Of a stretch of DNA of 7,692 bases, positions 1 through 6,109 are shown one piece after another. The stretch's first letter is position 1. Every line of letters begins with the position of its first letter. Both the position numbers and the translations under genes were made by a program. The stretch is taken from contig PKYZ01000206.1 of the NCBI GenBank assembly GCA_003132865.1, forward strand, positions 1 to 7,692, in the 5' to 3' direction. The notes below the pieces were generated by a model. The model ran no database searches. It was not told where the DNA came from and worked only from the letters and a program-made list of their open reading frames with translations. This stretch comes from Bryobacterales bacterium. GTDB lineage: Bacteria; Acidobacteriota; Terriglobia; Bryobacterales; Bryobacteraceae.

Positions 1-473
1 TGGAGTACGCCGGGCGGCTGCGCGGCCTGCCCGTCGGCGAGGCGCGGTCGCGGGGCGCGCAGCTGCTGGATGTGCTCGACCTGACCGCAGACTCCAGGCG
101 GCTGGTCGCTGACTACTCCACCGGCATGCGCAAGAAGGCCACGCTTGGGTGCGCCCTGATCCACAACCCGTCCGTGCTGTTCCTGGACGAGCCGTTGGAG
201 GGCGTGGATCCGGTCTCCGCCGATGCGATCCGCCGCCTGCTCACCCGCTTCGTCGGCTCCGGTTCCACCGTGCTGTTCTCCAGTCACGTGATGGAGCTGG
301 TCGAGCAGGTCTGCGATCACGTCTCCATCATCAACAAGGGCGAGATCGTGATCACCGGCACGACGCAGGAGGTGCGGGGCGGCAAGACCCTGCAGCAGGC
401 GTTCATCGACCTGGTTGGCCCGCGGCCGGGCGACGAGGAGGGATTGTCATGGCTCGGATCCTCGTCCAGCTGA
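1..473 (+). CDS. ABC transporter ATP-binding protein, C-terminal part
   Basis: The frame is open from position 3 and stops with TGA at 471-473, giving 156 residues; the N-terminus with the Walker A motif lies outside the window. The fragment shows the ABC signature in a YSTGM form (about residues 38-42), Walker B VLFLDEP with Asp62 and Glu63, a D-loop EGVDP, and the switch His95 in SSH. These mark a nucleotide-binding subunit that hydrolyses ATP at the cytoplasmic face of the membrane. The YSTGM signature and the short tail are typical of ABC-2 exporters (drug, antibiotic or Na+ type), whose substrate cannot be told from the sequence. The stop overlaps the next ATG (449) by 25 bases, so the two genes were translationally coupled. 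Third codon positions are almost all G or C, more extreme than in the genes right of ~764, which points to an actinobacterial source (inference). Confidence 0.93.
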   Translation, partial: EYAGRLRGLPVGEARSRGAQLLDVLDLTADSRRLVADYSTGMRKKATLGCALIHNPSVLFLDEPLEGVDPVSADAIRRLLTRFVGSGSTVLFSSHVMELVEQVCDHVSIINKGEIVITGTTQEVRGGKTLQQAFIDLVGPRPGDEEGLSWLGSSSS

Positions 474-763
474 AGCTGCGCCTGCTGCGCAACGCGCTGC
501 GCGCGTCCACGGCCGGGAAGCTCTCCTTCATCATCAGCCTCACCTTCGCCGTGCTGGTCGCGGCGGGCACGTTCACCGTGCTGGCCCTGCTACGCGGGCA
601 GCGCGCGTCGGTGGACGTGACCACGGTCATCTTCACCATGTTCGCGTTCGGCTGGCTGATCCTGCCGATCTTCGTCTTTGGCCTGGACGGCACCCTCGAC
701 CCGGCCACGCTGGCGCTCTACCCGCTGCGTACCCGCCCCCTGGCCGTAGGGCTGCTGGCCGCC
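449..763 (+). pseudogene. ABC-2 exporter permease, N-terminal fragment fused to unrelated DNA
   Basis: An ATG at 449 is preceded by a good GAGGAGGG ribosome site (436-443) and overlaps the end of the ATPase gene, as expected for the membrane subunit of the same exporter. About 105 residues are visible: a short basic N-terminus (MARILVQLKLRLLRN), a hydrophobic segment near residues 27-48, a second near 58-75, and the motif GLDGTLDPATLALYPLR. That motif recalls permeases of actinobacterial ABC-2 systems, which normally run to about 500 residues. After about Ala105 (761-763) the protein changes abruptly to the linker and rhodanese domain of another family with no frame break. The permease is therefore cut off and cannot be functional as written. 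The cause is either an assembly chimera or a real recombination joint; I favour the former. The exact joint is uncertain by some 15 bases. Confidence 0.8.
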
Positions 764-1126
764 TGGATCGGTTGGAAATTCGCGCAACGCCGGCGCTTCC
801 TCAAGAAGCTGGCGGTGGCGCGCATCACGGCGGCGGAACTGAAGACCAAGCTGGAAGCCGGCGAAGAGATCGTGGTGGTGGACGTCCGGACCGCTCTCGA
901 AAGCGAAGTGGACTCCGTGCCGGGAGCCTTGCGCATTCCCCTCGAAGACCTGGAGACACGCCACGACGAAATCCCGCGCGACCGCGATATCATCCTGTTT
1001 TGCAGTTGACCAAACGAAGCTTCCAGCGCCCGTGCGGCGCTGCTGTTGCAGAGGCGGGGGATCGTGCGCGTGCACCCGCTTCACGGCGGCGTGGATGCCT
1101 GGCGCGCGCTTCAGTGGCCCGTATAG
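764..1126 (+). CDS. Rhodanese-like domain (DedA-rhodanese C-terminus) with in-frame TGA, candidate selenoprotein
   Basis: The sequence begins WIGWKFAQRRRFLKKL, the end of a membrane helix plus basic linker, as I recall from proteins joining a DedA membrane domain to a GlpE-like rhodanese domain. The rhodanese features follow: VVVDVR, PGALRIPLEDL, the active-site strand IILFCS, and after the stop PNEASSARAALLL and HPLHGGVDAW, ending at TAG 1124-1126. The only interruption is TGA at 1007-1009; the same frame resumes directly and keeps its family character to the natural end. Related proteins, from memory, read YCTCPNEATSAR here, so the TGA replaces the second Cys of a CxC motif. A perfect 7-bp hairpin starts 14 bases after the TGA. 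This fits selenocysteine insertion (CxU), but a single-base error or nonsense mutation TGC to TGA is also possible. Rhodaneses move sulfane sulfur between thiols. The DedA part is missing because of the joint at ~764. Confidence 0.75.
1007..1042 (+). other. Candidate bacterial SECIS element with UGA codon
   Basis: TGA (1007-1009) is followed by a perfect stem CAGCGCC (1024-1030) / GGCGCTG (1036-1042) closing a five-base loop CGTGC (1031-1035). The loop begins 21 bases after the UGA and has a G in its first two bases. Both agree with the published bacterial SECIS pattern as I recall it (apical loop about 16-37 nt after UGA, short loop with an early G, stem of at least 4 bp). No T-tract follows, so it is not an ordinary terminator. 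Against it: the DNA is GC-rich and encodes Ser-Ala-Arg-Ala-Ala-Leu, so such a hairpin could arise by chance, and no selA, selB, selC or selD gene is in view. Confidence 0.4.
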
Positions 1127-1172
1127 CGCGCGCACGACAAAGACGATAGCAGGGTGATAGAATGCCCATCGC

Positions 1173-1943
1173 GTGCAAAAAACCTCTCTCCTCGCGGAAC
1201 TGGCAGCCGAGTTCCTGGGCACATTGATCCTGATCCTGCTGGGCAATGGCGTGGTCGCCATGGTGGTGCTTTTCGGCAAAGGCACGCCCGGCGAAGTCGT
1301 GCATGGCGGGTTCACCAACATCACCTTCGGCTGGGGCTTGGGCGTGACCATGGGCTGCTACGTCGCGGGGCGCATCTCGGGCGCGCATCTGAATCCGGCG
1401 GTGACCATCGCATTCGCCATCTTTCGCGATTTCGCCTGGCGCAAGGTGGCGCCGTACATCCTGGCGCAGGTGGCGGGCGCATTCCTGGCGGCGGCGCTGG
1501 TGTTTTGGAACTACCTGCCCGCGTTCCACGCGGCCGATCCCAACCTGGACCACACCGCGGGCGTCTTCACCACTTTCCCGGCGTTTCCGGAAGTCCCCAG
1601 CGCCGGTCTGCTCGATCAGACCATCGGGACCGCCATCCTGCTGTTCATGGTGATGGCGCTGACCGACGCGCGCAATCAGCCGCCCGGCGCCAATTTGACG
1701 CCGGTGCTGGTAGGCGCCGTGGTGGTCGCCATCGGCATGTCGTTCGGCGGGATGCACGGGTATGCCATCAACCCGGCGCGCGACTTCGGCCCGCGGCTGT
1801 TCACGGTGGTCGCGGGGTTCAAGAATAATGGCCTCACGGACGGGCGCATGGTCTTCTGGGTGCCGATTGTCGGGCCGATTCTGGGAGGCATCATCGGCGC
1901 GGCGGCGTATGATTGGGGCGTACGCCGGTTCTTGCCGGAGTAG
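1173..1943 (+). CDS. glpF: Aquaglyceroporin (MIP family, glycerol facilitator-like)
   Basis: This 256-residue inner-membrane channel has six hydrophobic segments and two half-helix NPA motifs: SGAHLNPAVT (Asn74-Ala76) and GYAINPARDFGPR (Asn200-Ala202). The Asp directly after the second NPAR (Asp204) marks the glycerol-facilitator branch rather than strict water channels. By alignment in my head to E. coli GlpF, the selectivity filter would be Trp54, Gly188, Tyr197 and Arg203, against Trp/Gly/Phe/Arg in GlpF, so small polyols and water are the likely cargo. The start is a GTG at 1173; an in-frame stop at 1158-1160 leaves no earlier choice, and only a weak AGGGTG (1151-1156) lies upstream. No glycerol kinase or glycerol-3-phosphate dehydrogenase gene is adjacent, so a role in glycerol use is not shown by context. 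Its stop abuts the convergent stop of the next gene with no space between them. Strict glpF orthology is uncertain. Confidence 0.92.
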   Translation: MQKTSLLAELAAEFLGTLILILLGNGVVAMVVLFGKGTPGEVVHGGFTNITFGWGLGVTMGCYVAGRISGAHLNPAVTIAFAIFRDFAWRKVAPYILAQVAGAFLAAALVFWNYLPAFHAADPNLDHTAGVFTTFPAFPEVPSAGLLDQTIGTAILLFMVMALTDARNQPPGANLTPVLVGAVVVAIGMSFGGMHGYAINPARDFGPRLFTVVAGFKNNGLTDGRMVFWVPIVGPILGGIIGAAAYDWGVRRFLPE

Positions 1944-3738
1944 TCAGTCCGGATCGTAACGCCACAAGAACCGACCGGATGCCGCCAGAGTTCGCTCCAC
2001 AGCGCGCCTAACAGTTTCCTGCGGCCCCGCGTGTCCAGGTTCCGCGCCCGCAAAGCCAACCACAGGCCGAGCGCAAAGGACACGCTGAAGTTCAGCAGCC
2101 CGGTCGCCGCCACCCCGAGCAGCGCCCACGACAACTCGCGCCAAGGTAAGGGTCCGCTCCAGGCCAGGGAACTCACGTCGTAAGCGAGTGATGCGCTCGC
2201 CAGGGTGATGTGCCGGACTTCGACCGGCACGCCGGCGAAGACGCCGACAAACGGAAGCAGGCCAAGCAGCAGGCCCAGGCAAACATATCCAACGACCCCA
2301 CTCAGGTGATGTTCGACGATCCGCGCCAGATCCACGGCCGATTCCGTGCCCATAGACCGCCGCAGTCTCCGGCTCTGCGCGAGGGCCGCCGGAAGGCGGT
2401 GCAGCGCCATCCAGTTGGCGGTCCATCCGGCAGCCAAACTGGAAAGCCACAGAAAGCAGCCGGTGAGCGCCGCAAACGGAACGGTCGGGGACCGCCACAA
2501 ATGCATGGATTCAATGCCGTGCAGCGCGGCATCGTGGGTGAGGAAAGGGTTGCCATTCTTCCATTGCATCAAGACGTCGATCAGGATCGACGCGGGAATC
2601 GCGCCGAGCAGGTTTCCTACGGTCACAATGGTCTGAGTCCGAGTGATGGCGGTAACCAGGCTCACCTCGGATCGCATCCCATCGTCCTTCTCCAACGCGC
2701 TGCAAAGAGCCGCCGCCGTCATGGACGGCATCTTGGAGGCCAGCATCCAGCCCAGAAACTGCATCAGTACAAAGCTGGCGGTGTAATTGAGGCTATGCGC
2801 GATTCCGGTCCACAGCGGCGCCAGCGCCATGGCAGCGAAAACGTATTTGAACAGGGCTGTGAACGCCGTGATGCCTCCGGCTCCCACAGCGCCATAACCC
2901 ATGCTCCACCACGCGCACCAGCATGGATGCAAACGCGCGCCCATCTTCCCGGCCCGAGCTCAGGCGCAAAAGCGCCTCCATCCTTTCAAGTTGCGCGCTC
3001 ACGAGATCCAGGCGAAAGACCAGGTCTGACGAAACCCCCTGCTCCTCCAGGCGTGCATTGCGAGATGCCGGTGGAGACCCGGCAATTGAAGATGGTTTCT
3101 TTCAATGCATCGCGGATACCTGCGCCGCCAGGCGAGCGCGCGAACTGGTCTGCGGCATCCAGCAGATTTAGGAAGGGAGATTCGGCTTCACACCGGTGCG
3201 GCATCACTTTCATGACGCCGCTGGACAGTCCGATCGACGCGGCCCGAATCGCCAGCAGACGGATTGCCGCAAGGAGGTGGCCGGCCGAACTGCCCAGCAA
3301 CTCGCGCCATTCGGATGCGTCCGCTTCGTTAAGACCGGCGATCCACTCGGCATCCGCGGCATCCGGATCCGTCACATGGAGAGCCGCGTACAGGTCGAGT
3401 TCATCTTCCAACTGGGGAAGGATGCGCCGCTTGAGGCGCGCGATCAGCTCTCGCGGCAACGAGGTGGCCTCCGCGAATCCCGCCTCGGAAAACAGCCGTG
3501 AAGGGCACGCCTTGCCCCATATCTGCTGGAATCTCTGCCCCGCGTCAGGCAGCTTGCGCATGCCTTCGGCCAGATGGCGGAGGCGTTGGGTGCGCGTCTC
3601 CGGCGGCGCGCTCTTCAGCCACGCGAGGGTATTCTGCAGCCACTGGCGCTCGGTCTCCTCACCCTGATCCAGGGGCAGCAGCGCAAGGGCTTGCACGGGA
3701 TCGTCGGAGATTGCCTGCATCTCTCGATAATCGCGCAA
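1944..3738 (-). pseudogene. Site-specific recombinase-like membrane protein (Gcr/SpecificRecomb family), broken
   Basis: Read from 3738 leftward, three frames must be joined to recover one protein of the family named after gonococcal Gcr. The first frame (3738 to about 3060) gives the soluble N-terminal region (TERQWLQNTLAWLKS, HLLAAIRLLAIRAASIGLS). A one-base shift near 3060 leads to NARLEEQGVSSDLVFRLDLV and SAQLERMEALLRLSSG. Near 2905 the frame shifts again to the membrane part (GGITAFTALFKYVFAAM, SLNYTASFVLMQFLGWML, GVPVEVRHITLASASLAY, LLNFSVSFALGLWLALRA). About 35-40 family residues seem to be missing there. A third shift near 1980 restores the tail GRFLWRYDPD and TGA at 1944-1946. Three independent lesions among intact neighbours argue for decay, not sequencing error. 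The start is a TTG at 3738 or ATG at 3720; neither has a well-placed ribosome site. The family is called recombinase, but its members look like multi-pass membrane proteins and that activity is doubtful. Confidence 0.85.
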
Positions 3739-3756
3739 AGTCGGGGCGGGAGTGAG

Positions 3757-4224
3757 TTAGCTCGGAGGCTGGTTCGGCGGGTGGAGCCGTTTCGCAAGAT
3801 CGTCGATAGCGCGCTGTTGAGCCGCTTGCGTATTTAGCGTTTCCAGGTTTTCCCGGTCGAGACGGTTGGCCCAGCGGGTCAGCGTAGCAAGCTCCGTGGC
3901 GATCGTGGCAGTGGTTTCTCCGATGCGGTCCATGCGATGTTCCAGGGCGTCCATGCGACGGCCCAGGGCATCTATGCGCTGGGCCAGTTCTTTGCGGAGT
4001 TCTGAAAAATCGGTGTCGAAGGAGCCGGTCGCGGCTCCCAGCCGTTCTGTGAATTCCTGACGGAGGGCTACCAAGACGGCCGTCAGATGGTCGTGGAACT
4101 CCGTCCGGAGTCTCTCCAGACCAACGGCGAATTCTGTGCGTAGGGCAGCGGAGAGAGTTTCGTTGCTGCTTGCTATTTCCTCGCGCATGATCGCACGGAT
4201 TTGGTTGAGATCTTCCTGGGTCAT
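3757..4224 (-). CDS. Small coiled-coil protein of unknown function
   Basis: This predicted soluble protein of 155 residues is almost wholly alpha-helical and charged. Heptad-like hydrophobic spacing is visible in LRTEFAVGLERLRTEF, LRQEFTERLG, LRKELAQRIDALGRRM and the near repeat RRMDALEHRMDRIGE. There is no signal peptide, membrane segment, Cys or catalytic motif. The start is taken as ATG 4224 (MTQEDLNQIRAIMREEI); an in-frame GTG at 4254 would add ten residues (MRHCEQSPPH) and has GGGAAG just before it, too close to be a good ribosome site. The stop lies 18 bases before the first possible start of the broken recombinase-like gene, so the two probably formed one leftward transcription unit. 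I do not recognise a named family. Proteins of this look often tether or organise other proteins, but that is only analogy. Its reading frame is intact although its neighbour has decayed. Confidence 0.72.
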   Translation of the reverse strand: MTQEDLNQIRAIMREEIASSNETLSAALRTEFAVGLERLRTEFHDHLTAVLVALRQEFTERLGAATGSFDTDFSELRKELAQRIDALGRRMDALEHRMDRIGETTATIATELATLTRWANRLDRENLETLNTQAAQQRAIDDLAKRLHPPNQPPS

Positions 4225-4248
4225 GTGGGGCGGCGACTGTTCGCAGTG

Positions 4249-4276
4249 TCGCACACTTCCCGCGAACGTGTCTGCG
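4249..4276. promoter_or_regulatory. Imperfect inverted repeat in the divergent intergenic region
   Basis: CGCACAC (about 4250-4256) and GTGTCTGCG (about 4268-4276) form an imperfect inverted repeat around TTCCCGCGAAC; one arm carries two extra bases. It covers the place where the -35 element of the rightward promoter would fall, so it could bind a regulator. It also overlaps a possible GTG start of the leftward gene. The symmetry is weak and may be chance. Confidence 0.2.
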
Positions 4277-4277
4277 C

Positions 4278-4283
4278 TATAAT
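4278..4283 (+). promoter_or_regulatory. -10 box of the probable yceD-rpmF-plsX promoter
   Basis: A perfect TATAAT stands 33 bases before the ATG of the DUF177 gene, in the only intergenic gap wide enough for a promoter of the rightward cluster. The bases 16-18 upstream (ACTTCC region, 4255-4260) are a poor match to TTGACA, and there is no extended TGn. Transcription would begin at about 4290, leaving a leader of some 27 bases. TATAAT is uncommon by chance in DNA this rich in GC. Confidence 0.5.
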
Positions 4284-4316
4284 GACAGTTGCGTTTCCCC
4301 GCTCCCGGGTATTCCT

Positions 4317-4853
4317 ATGTTCCTTAGCATCAAAGAGATGGAATTGCGTAAGATTCGTTTCGACGAGACTTTCGCGCCCCAGGATCTGGATTTCGAGCAA
4401 GATGAAATCTGGCAGGCGGGTCCGCTGCACGCGCTGGGAACGGCCGAATTGCTGGCCAATACCGAGGGCGAAGTCCGCATCCAGGGCCGCTTCGAAGTGC
4501 AGATGGAGGCGGAGTGCGACCGCTGTCTGGGCCGCGCGCGATTTCCGCTGGACACCAGTTTCGATCTCTTCTACCGGCCGGCGTCTTTCATCGCGCGGGA
4601 GGAAGAAGTGGAGATCGATGAAGGCGAAGCTCAATTGGGCTTCTACCAGGGCGGCGGGATGGAGTTGGAAGACCTTTTACGCGAACAAATCCTGCTGGTC
4701 ATGCCCATGCAGCGAGTCTGCAACGAAGATTGCAGAGGGATCTGTCCGACGTGCGGCAAGAACCGCAATGAAACGCCGTGCGACTGCAAGGATGAGCGGG
4801 CCGGCAACCGGTGGGCCGCTCTCCAAGGTCTGAAGGACCTGAAAACACTTTGA
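4317..4853 (+). CDS. yceD: YceD/DUF177 family protein, 23S rRNA accumulation factor
   Basis: This 178-residue cytoplasmic protein belongs to the DUF177 family, whose E. coli member YceD is needed for normal 23S rRNA levels and so for 50S assembly. The family pattern is clear: an opening MFLSIKEMELRKIRFDETF, a central AECDRCLGRARFPLD with Cys67-x2-Cys70, and a Cys-rich tail with Cys135, Cys139, Cys143, Cys146, Cys155 and Cys157 around CRGICPTCGKNRNE, probably a metal-binding knuckle. Length and start agree with the family, though the ribosome site before the ATG is weak, perhaps because the leader is short. It is the first gene of a tight rightward cluster; rpmF begins 40 bases after its stop. 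This yceD-rpmF pairing is very widely conserved and supports the assignment. Symbol by analogy with E. coli. Confidence 0.93.
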   Translation: MFLSIKEMELRKIRFDETFAPQDLDFEQDEIWQAGPLHALGTAELLANTEGEVRIQGRFEVQMEAECDRCLGRARFPLDTSFDLFYRPASFIAREEEVEIDEGEAQLGFYQGGGMELEDLLREQILLVMPMQRVCNEDCRGICPTCGKNRNETPCDCKDERAGNRWAALQGLKDLKTL

Positions 4854-4856
4854 AAG

Positions 4857-4872
4857 CCCCGCAGTTCCGGGG
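4857..4872 (+). repeat. Small hairpin between yceD and rpmF
   Basis: CCCCG (4857-4861) pairs with CGGGG (4868-4872) over a six-base loop, directly after the yceD stop and just before the rpmF ribosome site GAGG (4883-4886, 7 bases from ATG). No T-run follows, so it is not a standard terminator. It could modestly affect mRNA stability or rpmF translation, or mean nothing. Confidence 0.3.
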
Positions 4873-4893
4873 TAAACTCTTTGAGGTACCGAA

Positions 4894-5076
4894 ATGCCGA
4901 ATCCGAAACGACGCCACTCCGCGCGACGGACACAAAATCGCCGTGCGCACGATTCGTTGAAAACGCCCGGGATGTCCGAATGCCCCAACTGTCATGAGCC
5001 CAAGCTGCCGCATCGCGTGTGCCCGCACTGCGGACAATACAAGGGCCGCGAAGTCGTGGAAGTCGAGCAGGAGTAG
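4894..5076 (+). CDS. rpmF: 50S ribosomal protein bL32
   Basis: This basic protein of 60 residues is a structural part of the large ribosomal subunit. It opens with the family hallmark [20 protein letters not shown] and carries a zinc ribbon, CPNC (30-33) and CPHC (43-46), so it is the zinc-binding form rather than the Cys-less paralogue some bacteria use under zinc limitation. The tail [14 protein letters not shown] is the usual bL32 ending. The start ATG has GAGG seven bases upstream. It sits between yceD and plsX, its conserved place in many phyla, and plsX begins 13 bases after its stop, so the genes are probably cotranscribed. Confidence 0.97.
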   Translation: MPNPKRRHSARRTQNRRAHDSLKTPGMSECPNCHEPKLPHRVCPHCGQYKGREVVEVEQE

Positions 5077-5089
5077 CCACCCGCCCAAC

Positions 5090-6109
5090 ATGGTCACCAT
5101 TGCTGTTGACGCAATGGGCGGAGACAACGCCCCGAAAGCGGAAGTCGAGGGGGCCGTCGAGGCGGCCAGAGCGTTGGGGATCAGGGTCATCCTGGTCGGC
5201 CGGCAGGAAGTTCTGCGGCGGGAGTTGCAGCAATACGACGACTACCGCGGCTTGCCGGTGGAGGTGGTCAACGCCACCCAGCAGGTCACCATGGAGGACA
5301 GCGCGGCGCGCGCCGTCCGGGCCAAGCGCGACAGTTCCGTGCGGGTGGCCTCCCGCCTAGTGCGCGACGGCATCGCGCAGGGATTCGTCTCGGCCGGCAA
5401 CACCGGGGCCGTCATGGCCACCGCCAAGATGGTGCAGGGTGTCATACACGGCGTGGACCGTCCGGCGCTGGCGGGCATTTTCCCGACGCTGATCGGCAAG
5501 CCCGTGGTGGTGATCGATGTGGGCGCCAATGTGGATTGTTCCCCGCGCATGCTGGCGCAGTTCGCGGTGATGGGGGAGGTTTATTCCCGCGTGGTGTTGC
5601 ATCAGCCGCGTCCCAAGGTCGGATTGCTCTCGATCGGCGAGGAAGAGCATAAGGGCAACGACACCACGCGTGGTGCGACGCCCTTGCTCAAGAGCCTGCC
5701 TATCGATTTCGTGGGCAACCTGGAGGGCCGCGATATTTACACGGGCAAGTCCGACGTGATCGTGTGCGATGGGTTCATCGGCAACGTGGCGCTCAAAGTC
5801 AGCGAAGGGCTGGTGGACATGCTCAAGCAGATGTTGCAGGAATCGCTGCGGGCCACCATCACGCGGCAGATCGGATCTTTGCTGGCGCGGGCGGCTTTCA
5901 CCGATTTTAAGAAGCGCGTGGACTACTCCGAATACGGCGGCGCGCCGCTGTTGGGAGTACGCGGCATCTGTATCATATGCCACGGCCGGTCGAACGCGAA
6001 TGCCATCAAGAACGCTATCCGGGTGGGCGCGGAGTTCTCCAGCGGAAAGGTCAACGAGCGCATCGAGGACGAGTTACGCCAATGGGCTGCCGAACACGTA
6101 GCGTTTTAG
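5090..6109 (+). CDS. plsX: Phosphate acyltransferase PlsX
   Basis: PlsX makes acyl-phosphate from acyl-ACP and inorganic phosphate; PlsY then uses it to acylate glycerol-3-phosphate, the first step of phospholipid synthesis in most bacteria. The enzyme is soluble and loosely membrane-bound. The protein has 339 residues, normal for the family. Its opening [16 protein letters not shown] fixes the start at ATG 5090, although the nearest GGAG lies about 17 bases upstream and is too far to be ideal. Further family marks are [12 protein letters not shown] (Ser101-Gly106), [50 protein letters not shown], and the end [18 protein letters not shown] with AIKNAIRVG. No frame breaks or missing motifs are seen. 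It lies 13 bases after rpmF, and the following dsbD-like gene overlaps its last 28 bases. Confidence 0.97.
   Translation: MVTIAVDAMGGDNAPKAEVEGAVEAARALGIRVILVGRQEVLRRELQQYDDYRGLPVEVVNATQQVTMEDSAARAVRAKRDSSVRVASRLVRDGIAQGFVSAGNTGAVMATAKMVQGVIHGVDRPALAGIFPTLIGKPVVVIDVGANVDCSPRMLAQFAVMGEVYSRVVLHQPRPKVGLLSIGEEEHKGNDTTRGATPLLKSLPIDFVGNLEGRDIYTGKSDVIVCDGFIGNVALKVSEGLVDMLKQMLQESLRATITRQIGSLLARAAFTDFKKRVDYSEYGGAPLLGVRGICIICHGRSNANAIKNAIRVGAEFSSGKVNERIEDELRQWAAEHVAF

Noticed and set aside
149..448. Upstream extension of the permease frame to an ATG at 149.
   Set aside because: That part reads as Arg/Gly/Pro-rich nonsense overlapping the ATPase. The ATG at 449 has a good ribosome site and a natural permease N-terminus.
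1024..1042. The GC hairpin as an intrinsic terminator.
   Set aside because: No T-run follows, and it lies inside a reading frame that keeps its family character beyond it.
590..1351. Long minus-strand open frames over the rhodanese and aquaglyceroporin starts (590-1351 and 990-1757).
   Set aside because: They are antisense to recognised domains and show His/Arg-rich composition without motifs.
1676..1943. Continuation of the minus-strand membrane-protein frame into the aquaglyceroporin gene.
   Set aside because: The family C-terminus ends at 1944 in another frame. The extension is an accidental read-through caused by the frameshift near 1980 and is antisense to a clear channel gene.
2210..3667. 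A 485-codon plus-strand open frame across the middle of the window.
   Set aside because: It is antisense to the recombinase-like family sequence, has low-complexity composition rich in Arg, Pro, Gly and Ser, and contains no recognisable motif. It is a product of GC-rich codon structure.
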